DNA of 64,000 nucleotides. Source: Gammaproteobacteria bacterium. Its GTDB lineage: Bacteria > Pseudomonadota > Gammaproteobacteria > Enterobacterales > Psychrobiaceae. This document shows, piece after piece, positions 29,193 to 38,382 of the stretch (position 1 is the stretch's first letter; each line of letters begins with the position of its first letter). The DNA is taken from the NCBI GenBank assembly GCA_013214965.1, contig JABSRU010000007.1, forward strand, positions 1-64,000, in the 5' to 3' direction. Below the pieces are notes generated by a model, which worked only from the letters and a program-made list of their open reading frames with translations, was not told where the DNA came from and did no database searches. Made by a program: the position numbers and the translations under genes.

Positions 29193-29789
29193 ATGGAACA
29201 TTATATTAGTTTATTTATTAAAGTCGTTTTCGTTGAAAATATGGCTTTAAGCTTTTTCCTTGGGATGTGTACTTTCCTGGCTGTCTCTAAAAAGATTAGC
29301 ACAGCGATTGGCCTTGGTATTGCGGTAACATTCGTGTTAGCGATTGCCGTCCCTGCTAACCAACTGATTTATCATGCGGTATTAGCGCCTAACGCATTAG
29401 GCGAAGGTATTGACCTGAGCTTTCTTAGTTTCATCACTTACATCGGTGTTATTGCTGCATTGGTTCAAGTGGTTGAAATGATTTTAGATAAGTATATGCC
29501 AGTGCTTTATAACGCATTAGGGATTTTCCTACCGCTTATCACTGTAAACTGTGCGATTTTTGGTGGCGTAGCATTTATGGTGCAACGTAACTATAACTTC
29601 GGCGAGTCCGTGGTATTTGGTATCGGTTCCGGTGTTGGTTGGACGTTGGCGATTGTATTGATGGCTGCTGTTCGCGAAAAACTAAAATATGCAGATATTC
29701 CTGACGGTCTTAAAGGGTTAGGCATTACCTTTATCACTGCGGGTCTGATGGCGTTGGGTTTCCAGTCATTTGGCGGTATCTCATTATAA
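29193..29789 (+). CDS. nqrE: Na+-NQR subunit E
   Basis: 198 residues, six spans, a homologue and partner of NqrD with an inverted topology. [14 protein letters not shown] and [19 protein letters not shown] carry the conserved Cys that ligate the iron. It follows nqrD by 8 bp and precedes nqrF by 58 bp. Confidence 0.96.
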   Translation: MEHYISLFIKVVFVENMALSFFLGMCTFLAVSKKISTAIGLGIAVTFVLAIAVPANQLIYHAVLAPNALGEGIDLSFLSFITYIGVIAALVQVVEMILDKYMPVLYNALGIFLPLITVNCAIFGGVAFMVQRNYNFGESVVFGIGSGVGWTLAIVLMAAVREKLKYADIPDGLKGLGITFITAGLMALGFQSFGGISL

Positions 29790-29847
29790 TTAGTTCGGTT
29801 GGGAAGCGAGTTGACTCACTTTCTAACCAAATTTAAAGGAAAAGTTT

Positions 29848-31074
29848 ATGCAAGAGATTATTCTTGGCGTAACAATGTTCACCGCGATTGTAATGGGTTT
29901 AGTATTAGTGATTTTATTCGCTAAATCTAAGCTGATTTCAGATGGTGACGTTACCATAGCAATCAACGACGATCCTGCTAAAGGCGTTGTTACTAAGCCA
30001 GGCGATAAGCTACTGGGCACGCTAGCAGCAAAAGGGATTTTTATCCCTTCAGCTTGTGGCGGCGGCGGTACTTGTGGCCAATGTAAGGTCCATATTAAGT
30101 CTGGCGGTGGTGAATTACTACCAACGGAAGAAGGCCATATCACCAAGAAGCAAGCCCGCATGGGTGAGCGTTTGGCGTGTCAGGTTGCTGTTAAGCAAGA
30201 CATGGTTATTGAACTTGAAGATGAAATCTTTGGGGTTCAAAAGTGGGAATGTACAGTTCGTTCAAACGACAACAAAGCAACGTTCATCAAAGAATTGGTG
30301 CTTAACATTCCTGATGGTGAATCTGTCCCGTTTAAAGCCGGTGGTTATATTCAAATTGAAGCGCCTGCGCATCACATTAAATATAGTGACTTTGATATTC
30401 CTGCCGAATATCGTGCTGACTGGGAACGCTTTAAGTTCTTTGATGTTGAATCTAAAGTTGATGATGAAACACTACGTGCTTACTCAATGGCGAACTATCC
30501 TGAAGAGGCTGGTATCATCATGCTTAACGTGCGTATTGCAACACCGCCACCAAACAACCTGAGCCTACCTGCGGGTAAAATGTCATCGTACATTTGGAGC
30601 CTAAAAGAAGGCGACAAAGTGACGATTTCGGGTCCATTTGGTGAGTTCTTCGCGAAAGAGACTGATGCCGAAATGGTCTTTGTTGGTGGTGGTGCCGGTA
30701 TGGCACCATTACGTTCACACATTTTCGATCAGCTGAAACGTCTTAAATCGACCCGTAAGATTTCTTATTGGTATGGTTCGCGTTCAATGCGTGAAATGTT
30801 CTATCAAGAAGATTTCGATGGCTTAGCCGCTGCTAATCCTAACTTCAAATGGCATATCGCGTTAAGTGATCCACAGCCTGAAGACAACTGGACTGGCATG
30901 ACGGGTTTCATCCATAACGTGTTATATGAAAACTACTTGAAAGATCATGAAGCGCCAGAAGATTGTGAGTACTACATGTGTGGTCCTCCAATGATGACAT
31001 CAGCGGTTATTAACATGCTGAAAGATCTTGGTGTTGAAGATGAAAACATCCTGCTTGATGACTTCGGTGGTTAA
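29848..31074 (+). CDS. nqrF: Na+-NQR subunit F (NADH dehydrogenase subunit)
   Basis: 408 residues: an N-terminal membrane helix, a 2Fe-2S ferredoxin domain with [10 protein letters not shown] and the fourth Cys in ERLACQV, then FAD- and NADH-binding domains ([10 protein letters not shown] for [23 protein letters not shown] for [12 protein letters not shown] near the end). It is the electron input of NQR. An AAAGGA Shine-Dalgarno precedes the ATG. Confidence 0.97.
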   Translation: MQEIILGVTMFTAIVMGLVLVILFAKSKLISDGDVTIAINDDPAKGVVTKPGDKLLGTLAAKGIFIPSACGGGGTCGQCKVHIKSGGGELLPTEEGHITKKQARMGERLACQVAVKQDMVIELEDEIFGVQKWECTVRSNDNKATFIKELVLNIPDGESVPFKAGGYIQIEAPAHHIKYSDFDIPAEYRADWERFKFFDVESKVDDETLRAYSMANYPEEAGIIMLNVRIATPPPNNLSLPAGKMSSYIWSLKEGDKVTISGPFGEFFAKETDAEMVFVGGGAGMAPLRSHIFDQLKRLKSTRKISYWYGSRSMREMFYQEDFDGLAAANPNFKWHIALSDPQPEDNWTGMTGFIHNVLYENYLKDHEAPEDCEYYMCGPPMMTSAVINMLKDLGVEDENILLDDFGG

Positions 31075-31080
31075 TCCCTG

Positions 31081-32160
31081 ATGATTATCAAACAAGCTAA
31101 ATGGCTGGCGCTTCTTGCGCTGGCCATTTTTTTAACCGGATGTTTTCAAACTAACTTACCGCAATCAACTTTAGCCGAATCAAGCATGGTTAAACTGCAA
31201 GGTCGCACGATGGGTACAACTTACCATATTAGCTATCTATCAGCGGTTAAAGCGAGTGAACAGCAAGCTAAAGCCCATCAGGTCAATATTGATCAGTTGC
31301 TGGAATTGGTTAATGATCAAATGTCGACCTATCGGTCGGACTCTGAGTTGTCGCGCTTTAACAGCAGTCGCTCACTTGAACCATTCCCAGTGTCTCACGA
31401 CACTGCCATAGTGGTACAAGCAGCGATTAAACTGAGTTATTTAACCGATAAAAAACTAGATGTTACGGTCGGACCGTTAGTTAATTTGTGGGGTTTTGGT
31501 CCCGATATGCGACCAGAGACTATTCCTAGCGACGCGGTGATTGCACAGATCAAGCAACGGATTGGCATCGATCATTTGACTAGTGAAGGTGATTATTTAC
31601 AAAAAGATATTAGCGAACTTTATGTCGACTTATCGACCATTGCCAAAGGCTTTGGGGTTGATCAAGTGGCGCAGTATCTCGAAAGTGAAGATATCACTAA
31701 CTATTTAGTGGAAATTGGTGGTGAGATCCGGGCAAAAGGAAAACCAACCCCTGAGCGTGATTGGATTATTGCGATCGAAAAGCCAGTGAGTGATGAGCGA
31801 GTTGTACAACAGCTTATCTCTCCACTCGATAATGGCTTAGCGACCTCCGGTGATTATCGTATTTACTATGAAGAGAATGGACGTCGCTTCTCGCATATTA
31901 TCGATCCAAACACCGGACAACCGATTAATCATAAGTTGGTGTCTGTAACCGTTATTCATCCATCAAGTATGATGGCAGATGGTCTATCAACATCGATCAT
32001 GATCATGGGACCAGAGGTAGGATTTGCCTTTGCTCAAGATCAAGGTTTAGCTGTTTTTATGCTCATCAAGACGGACAAGGGATTTAATGAAGTGTATACT
32101 GATAGCTTCAAACCATTTCTTGTTTCAGCCGTTCAAGACAAAGCCAAGGTAACCCAATAA
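31081..32160 (+). CDS. apbE: FAD:protein FMN transferase ApbE
   Basis: Exported lipoprotein of 359 residues (lipobox LTGC near residue 20). It attaches FMN covalently to the Thr of NqrB and NqrC using FAD as donor. Visible family parts are GRTMGTTYHISY, a Mg-binding DLSTIAKGFGVDQVA, EIGGEIRAKGK, and TSGDYRIYYEENGRRFSHIIDPNTGQPI. Six bases after nqrF, so expressed with its targets. Confidence 0.95.
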   Translation: MIIKQAKWLALLALAIFLTGCFQTNLPQSTLAESSMVKLQGRTMGTTYHISYLSAVKASEQQAKAHQVNIDQLLELVNDQMSTYRSDSELSRFNSSRSLEPFPVSHDTAIVVQAAIKLSYLTDKKLDVTVGPLVNLWGFGPDMRPETIPSDAVIAQIKQRIGIDHLTSEGDYLQKDISELYVDLSTIAKGFGVDQVAQYLESEDITNYLVEIGGEIRAKGKPTPERDWIIAIEKPVSDERVVQQLISPLDNGLATSGDYRIYYEENGRRFSHIIDPNTGQPINHKLVSVTVIHPSSMMADGLSTSIMIMGPEVGFAFAQDQGLAVFMLIKTDKGFNEVYTDSFKPFLVSAVQDKAKVTQ

Positions 32161-32369
32161 TGATGACTTTCTTAATAACTTTTGCCGCCTTTTTTATTGT
32201 TATTGTCGCGATGTCGGTTGGTTATATTTTTCAAAATAAAACCATTGCCGGAAGTTGTGGTGGCTTAGGTGCTGTAGGCATCGAAAAAGCCTGTGATTGT
32301 GACAACCCTTGTGACAAACGCAAAAATAAAATGGCTCAAGAACAAATTAAAATTAGCTTAATAGAATAG
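32160..32369 (+). CDS. nqrM: NQR maturation protein NqrM
   Basis: 69 residues: one N-terminal membrane span, then a cysteine-rich tail CGGLGAVGIEKACDCDNPC with four Cys. NqrM (formerly DUF539) is required to deliver iron to the NqrD/NqrE centre. Its ATG overlaps the apbE stop (TAATG); a second ATG follows at once. Last gene of the operon, with a terminator 24 bp after the stop. Confidence 0.93.
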   Translation: MMTFLITFAAFFIVIVAMSVGYIFQNKTIAGSCGGLGAVGIEKACDCDNPCDKRKNKMAQEQIKISLIE

Positions 32370-32392
32370 CCTACGCTCTATTTAAGTGACTA

Positions 32393-32416
32393 AAAGGTGC
32401 TAAGGCACCTTTTTTA
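32393..32416 (+). terminator. Intrinsic terminator of the nqr operon
   Basis: AAAAGGTGC-TAAG-GCACCTTTT followed by a T-run, immediately downstream of nqrM. Confidence 0.85.
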
Positions 32417-32467
32417 TTGCATAAATTTAAAATTGATTAATAATTAATCTTAGGAGGTTATTTATTA

Positions 32468-33490
32468 ATGAATAAAAATAATGTAATTAATATTAAAAAG
32501 TTAACCCTAATAGCAACTATTTTTGCTTTATTGGTGATTGCGCTAGGCGCTTATACGCGTTTGGTTCATGCTGGGTTAGGCTGTCCGGACTGGCCTACTT
32601 GCTATGGTCATTTGTGGGCGCCGCAGTCGCTTAATGAAATTAGTGATGCTAATACTTCTTTTCCTGATGCGCCCGTTGATTTAGCCAAAACCTGGCCTGA
32701 AATGACTCATCGTTACCTTGCTACTTCTTTAGGCTTGTTGTGCCTGATTATTGCTGGCATGAGCCTGTTTAATGCACGCCAAAGGGTCTTTCCGTTTAAA
32801 CATAGCTTAGTGTTGGTGTTCGCGGTTATTTTGCAGGGAATGTTTGGCATGTGGACGGTGACGTTAAAGTTATGGCCACAAGTTGTAACGTTACACTTAA
32901 TTGGTGGTTTCAGTACTTTCAGTTTGTTGCTGTTGCTTTATTTACGCTTGAATGCTGGTCCCGCGCTATTGCGCGTGAATCCTTATCTAAGGCATTTTTC
33001 GTTACTGTTGTTGCTGGTCGTTGCCATGCAAGTAATGCTGGGCGGCTGGACCACGGCTAATTATGCGGCAATGGCATGTTTAGAGTTACCATTATGTGAC
33101 ATTGGTGCGTTAACGGCGAATGATTTTAGCCAAGGATTTAATTTGTTGCAGCAAATTGGACCGAACTATTTAGGCGGTCAACTTGATGGCGGTGCTCGGA
33201 TTGCGATTCATGCGATGCATCGTATTGGCGCTGTGTCGGTGTCATTACTTGGCTTATTGCTGGTGGGCTGGCTCTATTATGCTCGGTTTAAGCGATTAGC
33301 CGCTGCATTGATGATGATTCTATTAAGCCAAGTGTTATTAGGGATTAGTAATGTCTATTTTCACTTACCACTCTATAACGCGGTCGCCCACAATATCGGC
33401 GGCGCGTTGTTAGTCGCCACCTTAGTAGTGATTAACTATCAATTAAGACCACAAAGTGAATTAACGCCCGCGGCGCGGCCTAAAGCTTAA
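32468..33490 (+). CDS. ctaA: Heme A synthase CtaA (COX15 type)
   Basis: 340 residues with about eight spans. It oxidises the C8 methyl of heme O to make heme A for the cytochrome oxidase encoded downstream. RLVHAGLGCPDWPTCYG near residue 27, EMTHRYLA with a haem-ligand His, TLHLIGG and HAMHRIGA carry the other His ligands. GGAGG precedes the ATG. The last 30 bp overlap the convergent ABC permease. It is detached from cyoE, surf1 and sco by 11 kb. Confidence 0.9.
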   Translation: MNKNNVINIKKLTLIATIFALLVIALGAYTRLVHAGLGCPDWPTCYGHLWAPQSLNEISDANTSFPDAPVDLAKTWPEMTHRYLATSLGLLCLIIAGMSLFNARQRVFPFKHSLVLVFAVILQGMFGMWTVTLKLWPQVVTLHLIGGFSTFSLLLLLYLRLNAGPALLRVNPYLRHFSLLLLLVVAMQVMLGGWTTANYAAMACLELPLCDIGALTANDFSQGFNLLQQIGPNYLGGQLDGGARIAIHAMHRIGAVSVSLLGLLLVGWLYYARFKRLAAALMMILLSQVLLGISNVYFHLPLYNAVAHNIGGALLVATLVVINYQLRPQSELTPAARPKA

Positions 33491-34243
33491 TAGGGCGAAG
33501 AATGCAGTGACTACTGTCACGCTAAACACCACTAATAGTGCATTGAGGTTAATCTGGTTATAGAGTGCAAAACGCATTAACTCGACGCAATGGGTAAACG
33601 GATTATAGGCGCAGAGCCAATAGAGATAGAGACTCGCTTCTTGCATTTTCCATAATGGATATAAGGCGCTAGATAAAAAGAACAGCGGAAATATCACAAA
33701 ATTCATCACCCCGGCAAAATTCTCTAACTGCTTGATCAAATTCGACAGTAACAACCCTAAGGCACCAAGAAAAAAAGCAATCATAAAAATTGCTGGAATG
33801 GCACTTAAGTAGCCGATTAGCGTTATTTCAACATCAACTACTTGCGCCAGCAATAGGAAAATAAACACCTGAAATACCGATAATATAGCGGTGGCTATGA
33901 GTTTGCTTAATAACAGAAAAGGTCGCGGCAGGGGACTCATCAGTAACACCTTCATACTGCCCATTTCTCGGTCATAGACCATCGATAAAGAGCTTTGCAT
34001 GCCGTTGAATAATACAATCATGCAGCATAACCCAGGTACAATGTATTGCTGGTAGGTAATGTAAGTGCCATAGGGCTCCATGATTGAGACACCCAGTGCT
34101 GCGCGAAATCCTGCGGCGAACACCACTAGCCATAATAATGGTCGAATGAGCGCGCTCAATAAGCGGGTTCGTTGTTGGAAAAAACGCAATAGCTCACGTT
34201 TAACGATGCCATTAAAACAATAGCGATAATGATCAAAGGTCAT
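33461..34243 (-). CDS. ABC-2 type permease of a PQQ/alcohol-associated ABC system
   Basis: 260 residues, six membrane spans, ABC-2 fold. The N-terminal GIVKRELLRFFQQRTRLLSALIRPLLWLVVF and EPYGTYITYQQYIVPGLCCMIVLFNGMQSS match the PedC-like permease family found beside PQQ-dependent alcohol dehydrogenases. Together with the ATPase (4-bp overlap) it would form a transporter, possibly exporting or sensing alcohol-derived compounds; the substrate is unknown. The 3' end overlaps ctaA. Confidence 0.78.
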   Translation of the reverse strand: MTFDHYRYCFNGIVKRELLRFFQQRTRLLSALIRPLLWLVVFAAGFRAALGVSIMEPYGTYITYQQYIVPGLCCMIVLFNGMQSSLSMVYDREMGSMKVLLMSPLPRPFLLLSKLIATAILSVFQVFIFLLLAQVVDVEITLIGYLSAIPAIFMIAFFLGALGLLLSNLIKQLENFAGVMNFVIFPLFFLSSALYPLWKMQEASLYLYWLCAYNPFTHCVELMRFALYNQINLNALLVVFSVTVVTAFFALLSFRPRRGR

Positions 34244-34965
34244 AGCAGCTCTCTACTGTTGGTTAGTTGGCGATAGAGTTGATAAATATCCTCTACTTGA
34301 TGAGAACGGCATAATTGTCCACTATTACCCTGGGCAACTACACGGCCTAGATCCAGCAAGATAAGTTGATCATCTGACTTTATTTCATCGATTAAGTGAG
34401 TCGCCCACAATACACAAATGCTGCGTTGCTGGCATAAGGTACGAATATGGTCGATGATCAATTGGCGGCTGTCGATGTCTAAACCAACGGTGGCTTCATC
34501 GAGTAATAATATTTTTGGCTGATGAATTAGGGCACGGGCAATTTCAACTCGGCGCCGATGACCGCCATTCAGTGAGCGGATACTATCGTTAAGTCGATCA
34601 CTTAAATTGAGTTGGCTCAGAATCGACTCGATGTTAGCCAGTGTTTGGGCTGGCGAAAGTCCATGTAATGAGCCGTGATAGAGTAAATTTTGTTTGACCG
34701 ATAAATCGAGATCAAGGGTGCTTTGTTGAAACACAATGCCAAGTTGACTCATGATCTGCGATTTATCACCCTTGATGTTTAAACTATTTAACTCAATGGT
34801 GCCATGGGATGATTGACTTAATCCGGTTAATAGCGAGAATAAGGTACTTTTCCCGGCACCGTTTGGGCCAAGCAAGACATTAAAACCGCTAGATAATGAT
34901 AAATTAAGATTATTGAGCGCTGTTTTTTTTCCGTAATTAAAAGTTAACTCTTTTATTAATATCAT
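34240..34965 (-). CDS. ABC transporter ATP-binding protein, PQQ/alcohol-associated
   Basis: 241 residues. Walker A GPNGAGKST (about 35-43), a non-standard signature LNGGHRRRVEIARAL, Walker B ILLLDEATVGLD and the switch His in ATHLIDE. The NGGHRRR version of the signature is what I associate with the ATPase family found next to PQQ-dependent alcohol dehydrogenases. Its start overlaps the beta-propeller stop by one base and its stop overlaps the permease start by 4 bp. Confidence 0.8.
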   Translation of the reverse strand: MILIKELTFNYGKKTALNNLNLSLSSGFNVLLGPNGAGKSTLFSLLTGLSQSSHGTIELNSLNIKGDKSQIMSQLGIVFQQSTLDLDLSVKQNLLYHGSLHGLSPAQTLANIESILSQLNLSDRLNDSIRSLNGGHRRRVEIARALIHQPKILLLDEATVGLDIDSRQLIIDHIRTLCQQRSICVLWATHLIDEIKSDDQLILLDLGRVVAQGNSGQLCRSHQVEDIYQLYRQLTNSRELL

Positions 34966-35927
34966 TATTTTTGTTCTCTAATCGCAATTCCCCAAGGGTA
35001 GCGTCCGACCTTGATTGATTTGATCGTTTTCATTTTATTAATATCGATGATTGAAACATCACCACTGACACCATTAGTCGTCAACAGTTGGTTTTGCGCT
35101 TTATTAAAGGCTAGCTGCCATACTCGACGTCCGACTAAAATGTACTTCTCAATCGCCATGGTGTGACGATTAATCACCGCGACATGGTTCGCAGGACCTA
35201 AGGCTATAAAAGCAAAGCGTTGATCATTACTTAATTCAACCCCCACCGGTTGCACGCGATCGCGATGAATGCCACGAATTTTAAAACTAAACTTTGTGGT
35301 GATTTTTTTTGTCGCAACATCGATAACAGCGACCGTACCACCAATTTCAGAACTCACCCATAATTGTTTGCCATCACTGGAAAATTTTGCGGAGCGGGGC
35401 CGTGAGCCAACGAGGGTATTGGCAATGTTTTTATTGGTTGCCGTGTCAATCCAATGCACCATATTGGTGGTTTCGGAGGTGACGACCACAAGGCTACCAT
35501 CGGGGCTAACGGCTAAACCTTCGGGCTCAACTCCGACATCGATCTGGGCAATGACCGTACGAGATGGGATGTCGATCACCGTTAAAATAGCATCGTCTTC
35601 ATTGGCGGCATAAATGGTTTTTTCGTTGGGGTGTAGCGCAATGGTTTCTGGATCTTCACCGGAAGGGAGTTCACCAATAACTTGATTATTACTCAGGTCA
35701 ATAATTTGAATAGTGTCGGAGTCACTGGCACAGACATAGGCAATGGTTTGTGCGCGATTAAAAATAATTCCTCGCGGGCGCTGACCAATGGCAATGGTTT
35801 CAACCACGCGCTGTTGGCTTAAATCGATAATCGAAATGTTATCGTCTTTTTCGTTAGTAATATAAGCTAGCTCAACCGCCTGTGAAAAACTGCTAATTAA
35901 AGCAATAGATAATAATAAAAATTTCAT
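34965..35927 (-). CDS. YVTN-type beta-propeller protein, PQQ-dependent catabolism-associated
   Basis: 320 residues from ATG 35927 (MKFLLLSIALISSFSQA), a clear signal peptide, so periplasmic; the open frame extends to 35972 without a better start. Repeated blade motifs (IGQRPRGIIFN, SGEDPETIALHPNEKTIYAANEDD, VGVEPEGLAVSPDG, VGSRPRSAKFSSDGKQLWVSSE, VGRRVWQLAFN) give about seven blades. The family accompanies PQQ alcohol dehydrogenase loci; it may present or sense a substrate. Confidence 0.8.
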   Translation of the reverse strand: MKFLLLSIALISSFSQAVELAYITNEKDDNISIIDLSQQRVVETIAIGQRPRGIIFNRAQTIAYVCASDSDTIQIIDLSNNQVIGELPSGEDPETIALHPNEKTIYAANEDDAILTVIDIPSRTVIAQIDVGVEPEGLAVSPDGSLVVVTSETTNMVHWIDTATNKNIANTLVGSRPRSAKFSSDGKQLWVSSEIGGTVAVIDVATKKITTKFSFKIRGIHRDRVQPVGVELSNDQRFAFIALGPANHVAVINRHTMAIEKYILVGRRVWQLAFNKAQNQLLTTNGVSGDVSIIDINKMKTIKSIKVGRYPWGIAIREQK

Positions 35928-35943
35928 CTTAATCCTTAATACG

Positions 35944-37119
35944 TTATCGACAATGTGACTCTTGCTGATCATAACCCAGTGTGTCGAGTTCGTTGACCGG
36001 GTGGAGCACCCCAGTTTGTGGTGACTGTGAGACTAATGCGTGCGGTTGAACTAGTGCAATCGGCATTCTTAATTGGCCGTTCCAAGCACGGTAGCTAAGC
36101 TTTCGGCCTTTGTAGGCCGCTAATTCAAATAGATCGGAATGAATGAAGTTCAGCAGTTTGTTCGGATCGCCATTATTGGTCTGATGAACCGCTTGGGCGA
36201 TGCTTCGAACCGCGAGGTAGCCATTAAAGTCAGATTCATTCATCACTCGCTGCGCTAAGGCTTTAAAGCGATTTTGTAATTGAGCAGCTCCCCATTGTTC
36301 AATCACAAAATGCCAAGCTAGCGGTTCTAAGCCAGCAGAGCCAATTACTGGTCGCGGCAAATAGGTATTAAAGGGTAAATACTCGGCAAAGTCTTTGTTG
36401 GAATCAGCAACATAAACGACGTCGTAATCTTTGCGTATTTGAGTAAATAAAGGGATTTCCTGCTGAGCACTGCGTCTTAAATCGGTATTAAAGTCCCACG
36501 CCTTTTGTTCAATAATTTTAATCCCAAAGCGTTTAGCGGCACGTTGAAAAGATTTTACTAGCGCAAGGTCGGGCGTTTTTTTGCCATGAATTAATAGCAC
36601 TTTATTGAGCCGACGATGTAATAGCCATTGTGCCAAAGCATCAGATTTCATCGCATTACTAGGAGCTGTGTGTAACATCGGTAATAGACATTGGGAATGT
36701 CGTAGTTGATCACTGGCTTCATCGCTATTGATTAAGATGACATTTTTTCCTTGGGCCCACTGCGCAGCAATTTTTAATTGCGCTAATGGCGTGTTAAGAA
36801 TAAAAAAGCGATGCCCTAGCTGGTATTGATTGGAGAGCTGGTTTAAAAAATCCTGATTGTTGACTGATTCAATATAATTGAGCTTAAAACGTTGTTGTAG
36901 AAATTTACCGGTGATATTGGAATCGTTAATGGCCAGTACTGCACCTTTTAAGCCACTGTTGGCAGGGGGGATTATCTTATTTGATAGGACTGGTGGCTGA
37001 GGCACCACAAATTTTAAATAATTGATTTGGAGCTTAAGCTCGATGGCAGCCGCTGATGAGCAATATATAATTATGCTGGCAGTTAGTAATGTTATTAAGC
37101 GATTCATAAATCCAATCAT
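35944..37119 (-). CDS. Periplasmic binding protein-like component of the PQQ-associated ABC system
   Basis: About 391 residues. An N-terminal signal peptide (RLITLLTASIIIYCSSAAA) is followed by a type I periplasmic-binding fold of the branched-chain amino-acid receptor kind, with KGAVLAINDSN and KNVILINSDEASD segments. GAGG five bases before ATG 37119 favours that start; 37107 is also possible. The gene head of the leftward binding protein / propeller / ATPase / permease operon; its end overlaps the open upstream region of the propeller frame but not its chosen start. Confidence 0.75.
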   Translation of the reverse strand: MIGFMNRLITLLTASIIIYCSSAAAIELKLQINYLKFVVPQPPVLSNKIIPPANSGLKGAVLAINDSNITGKFLQQRFKLNYIESVNNQDFLNQLSNQYQLGHRFFILNTPLAQLKIAAQWAQGKNVILINSDEASDQLRHSQCLLPMLHTAPSNAMKSDALAQWLLHRRLNKVLLIHGKKTPDLALVKSFQRAAKRFGIKIIEQKAWDFNTDLRRSAQQEIPLFTQIRKDYDVVYVADSNKDFAEYLPFNTYLPRPVIGSAGLEPLAWHFVIEQWGAAQLQNRFKALAQRVMNESDFNGYLAVRSIAQAVHQTNNGDPNKLLNFIHSDLFELAAYKGRKLSYRAWNGQLRMPIALVQPHALVSQSPQTGVLHPVNELDTLGYDQQESHCR

Positions 37120-37263
37120 CAACACCTCAAAATAATTTAAGTTATTGATAGTATATATATAAAATTGTAAGTATTCTTCTTGATAGAATAAGAAGGGTAT
37201 TTTAACTTATTGATATTTATTGTTATGTGTTATTTTTAGGTGCTTTTAGTTGAGAAAATTCCT

Positions 37264-37312
37264 ACTAAAGAATGAGTAAGTGTCGCCCTAAATCCTCAAC
37301 TCACTCTTTAGA
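37264..37312. terminator. Long hairpin between the Yip1-like and binding-protein genes
   Basis: CTAAAGAaTGAGT and ACTCActCTTTAG arms with a 22-base loop lie just after the leftward Yip1-family gene. A T-rich stretch (TTTTC) follows on the minus strand some bases later. Possibly a leftward terminator; imperfect. Confidence 0.35.
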
Positions 37313-37324
37313 TACATCGCTTAA

Positions 37325-37924
37325 TTATTGTGTAAATGCGGGCCCGATGCCAGCGCTCCACATAAATACAGTTAAGCCCAACATGCTCACCATAAAGACC
37401 ATGCCAACAGTGACCAATGAACTGGCATAAATGAAACCACGATCTTCATCTATTCCCATTACAATAGGCACTCCGGTATATAGCATATACACCGCGTAAG
37501 CGATGCCAGCTAAGCCGACGCACATAATAAACCACAATTCAGGATAGAGCGTTGCAAAACCCACCATATAGAGTGGTGTTGCAGTATAGGCTGAAACTTC
37601 AATGCTTTGAACATGACTAGGATCGGCACCAAATTCATGCGCCATCCAATGGGCCATTAACCCTAACGCGAGGACGCCACCCACTAAGCCGCAATACATC
37701 AGAATGGCAATCGCTAGTGCACTATCTGCGGTTAAGTAAATGGGATCGCCAGCACCAATACTCCAGCCAGTGTAAACCGATGAGTAATAACTACAGGCCG
37801 CTGGGATCAGCGCGATAAATAATGTATGTGTTAATGAGTTAATAAACGATTCGTGACGGTCAGCAATTGCTTGCCATTCCTTTTTTGGATGAGTATAAAT
37901 TCCCCAAATGTGTGATAAAACCAT
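37325..37924 (-). CDS. Yip1-family membrane protein
   Basis: 199 residues with about five spans. The N-terminal WGIYTHPKKEWQAI is the usual opening of bacterial Yip1-domain proteins, and YTATPLYMVGFATLYP is a second conserved block. Function unknown in bacteria. It is divergent from coxB and alone on its strand, so membership in the respiratory cluster is only positional. Confidence 0.8.
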   Translation of the reverse strand: MVLSHIWGIYTHPKKEWQAIADRHESFINSLTHTLFIALIPAACSYYSSVYTGWSIGAGDPIYLTADSALAIAILMYCGLVGGVLALGLMAHWMAHEFGADPSHVQSIEVSAYTATPLYMVGFATLYPELWFIMCVGLAGIAYAVYMLYTGVPIVMGIDEDRGFIYASSLVTVGMVFMVSMLGLTVFMWSAGIGPAFTQ

Positions 37925-38382
37925 AATACCACCTTATGTTATTAGTCGATTTCGAAGTAACTGTTGAGATAGAACCTCTCTTCATCATTCATCGGTTCCT
38001 AAGTAACAGTCCGTATATACAGCGCTTACTTAATATTTATCGTTCAAAAAACAAGATAAATCAAGCATTGTTTTTTAAATATAACATAGTCTTGTTGACA
38101 TGTTGATTTATATCGTATTTTTAATTGATTAAAAAATAACGTTTAATTACTTGCAGTTTTTAAAAAATCAGTCATATACTTAAAAAAGCCAATGTGGCGA
38201 TGAGTATTTTAAAATGGACAACCGCGATTCGTCAGTGACTACTGGTCATTTTTTGTCTAGCTTTGCCATTTTAGATACCGATAAAAATAAGATTTACCAT
38301 TGCAGGATCTGAGTTATTTTGGATGAGACGGTGAAACTCTGATTCTGTGGTTTGATATTAATCTGACTGTAGGGTGAGCTGT
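37925..38382. promoter_or_regulatory. Divergent regulatory gap before coxB
   Basis: 458 bp, AT-rich, no convincing gene (a 32-codon frame at 38214 has no support). It has a perfect inverted repeat AAAAAACAA (38046-38054) / TTGTTTTTT (38068-38076) and an FNR-half-like TTGATTTATATC at 38103. It must carry promoters for the Yip1-like gene and for coxB; their positions are not clear. Confidence 0.4.

Noticed and set aside
30056-30562. 168-codon frame inside nqrF in another frame
   Set aside because: Entirely within the well-supported nqrF; low-complexity lysine/leucine-rich translation with no domain.
38103-38116. FNR box before coxB
   Set aside because: TTGATTTATATCGT keeps only one half-site; two mismatches in the other half make it weak.
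38214-38312. 32-codon frame upstream of coxB
   Set aside because: No Shine-Dalgarno, no recognised pattern; more likely leader DNA.
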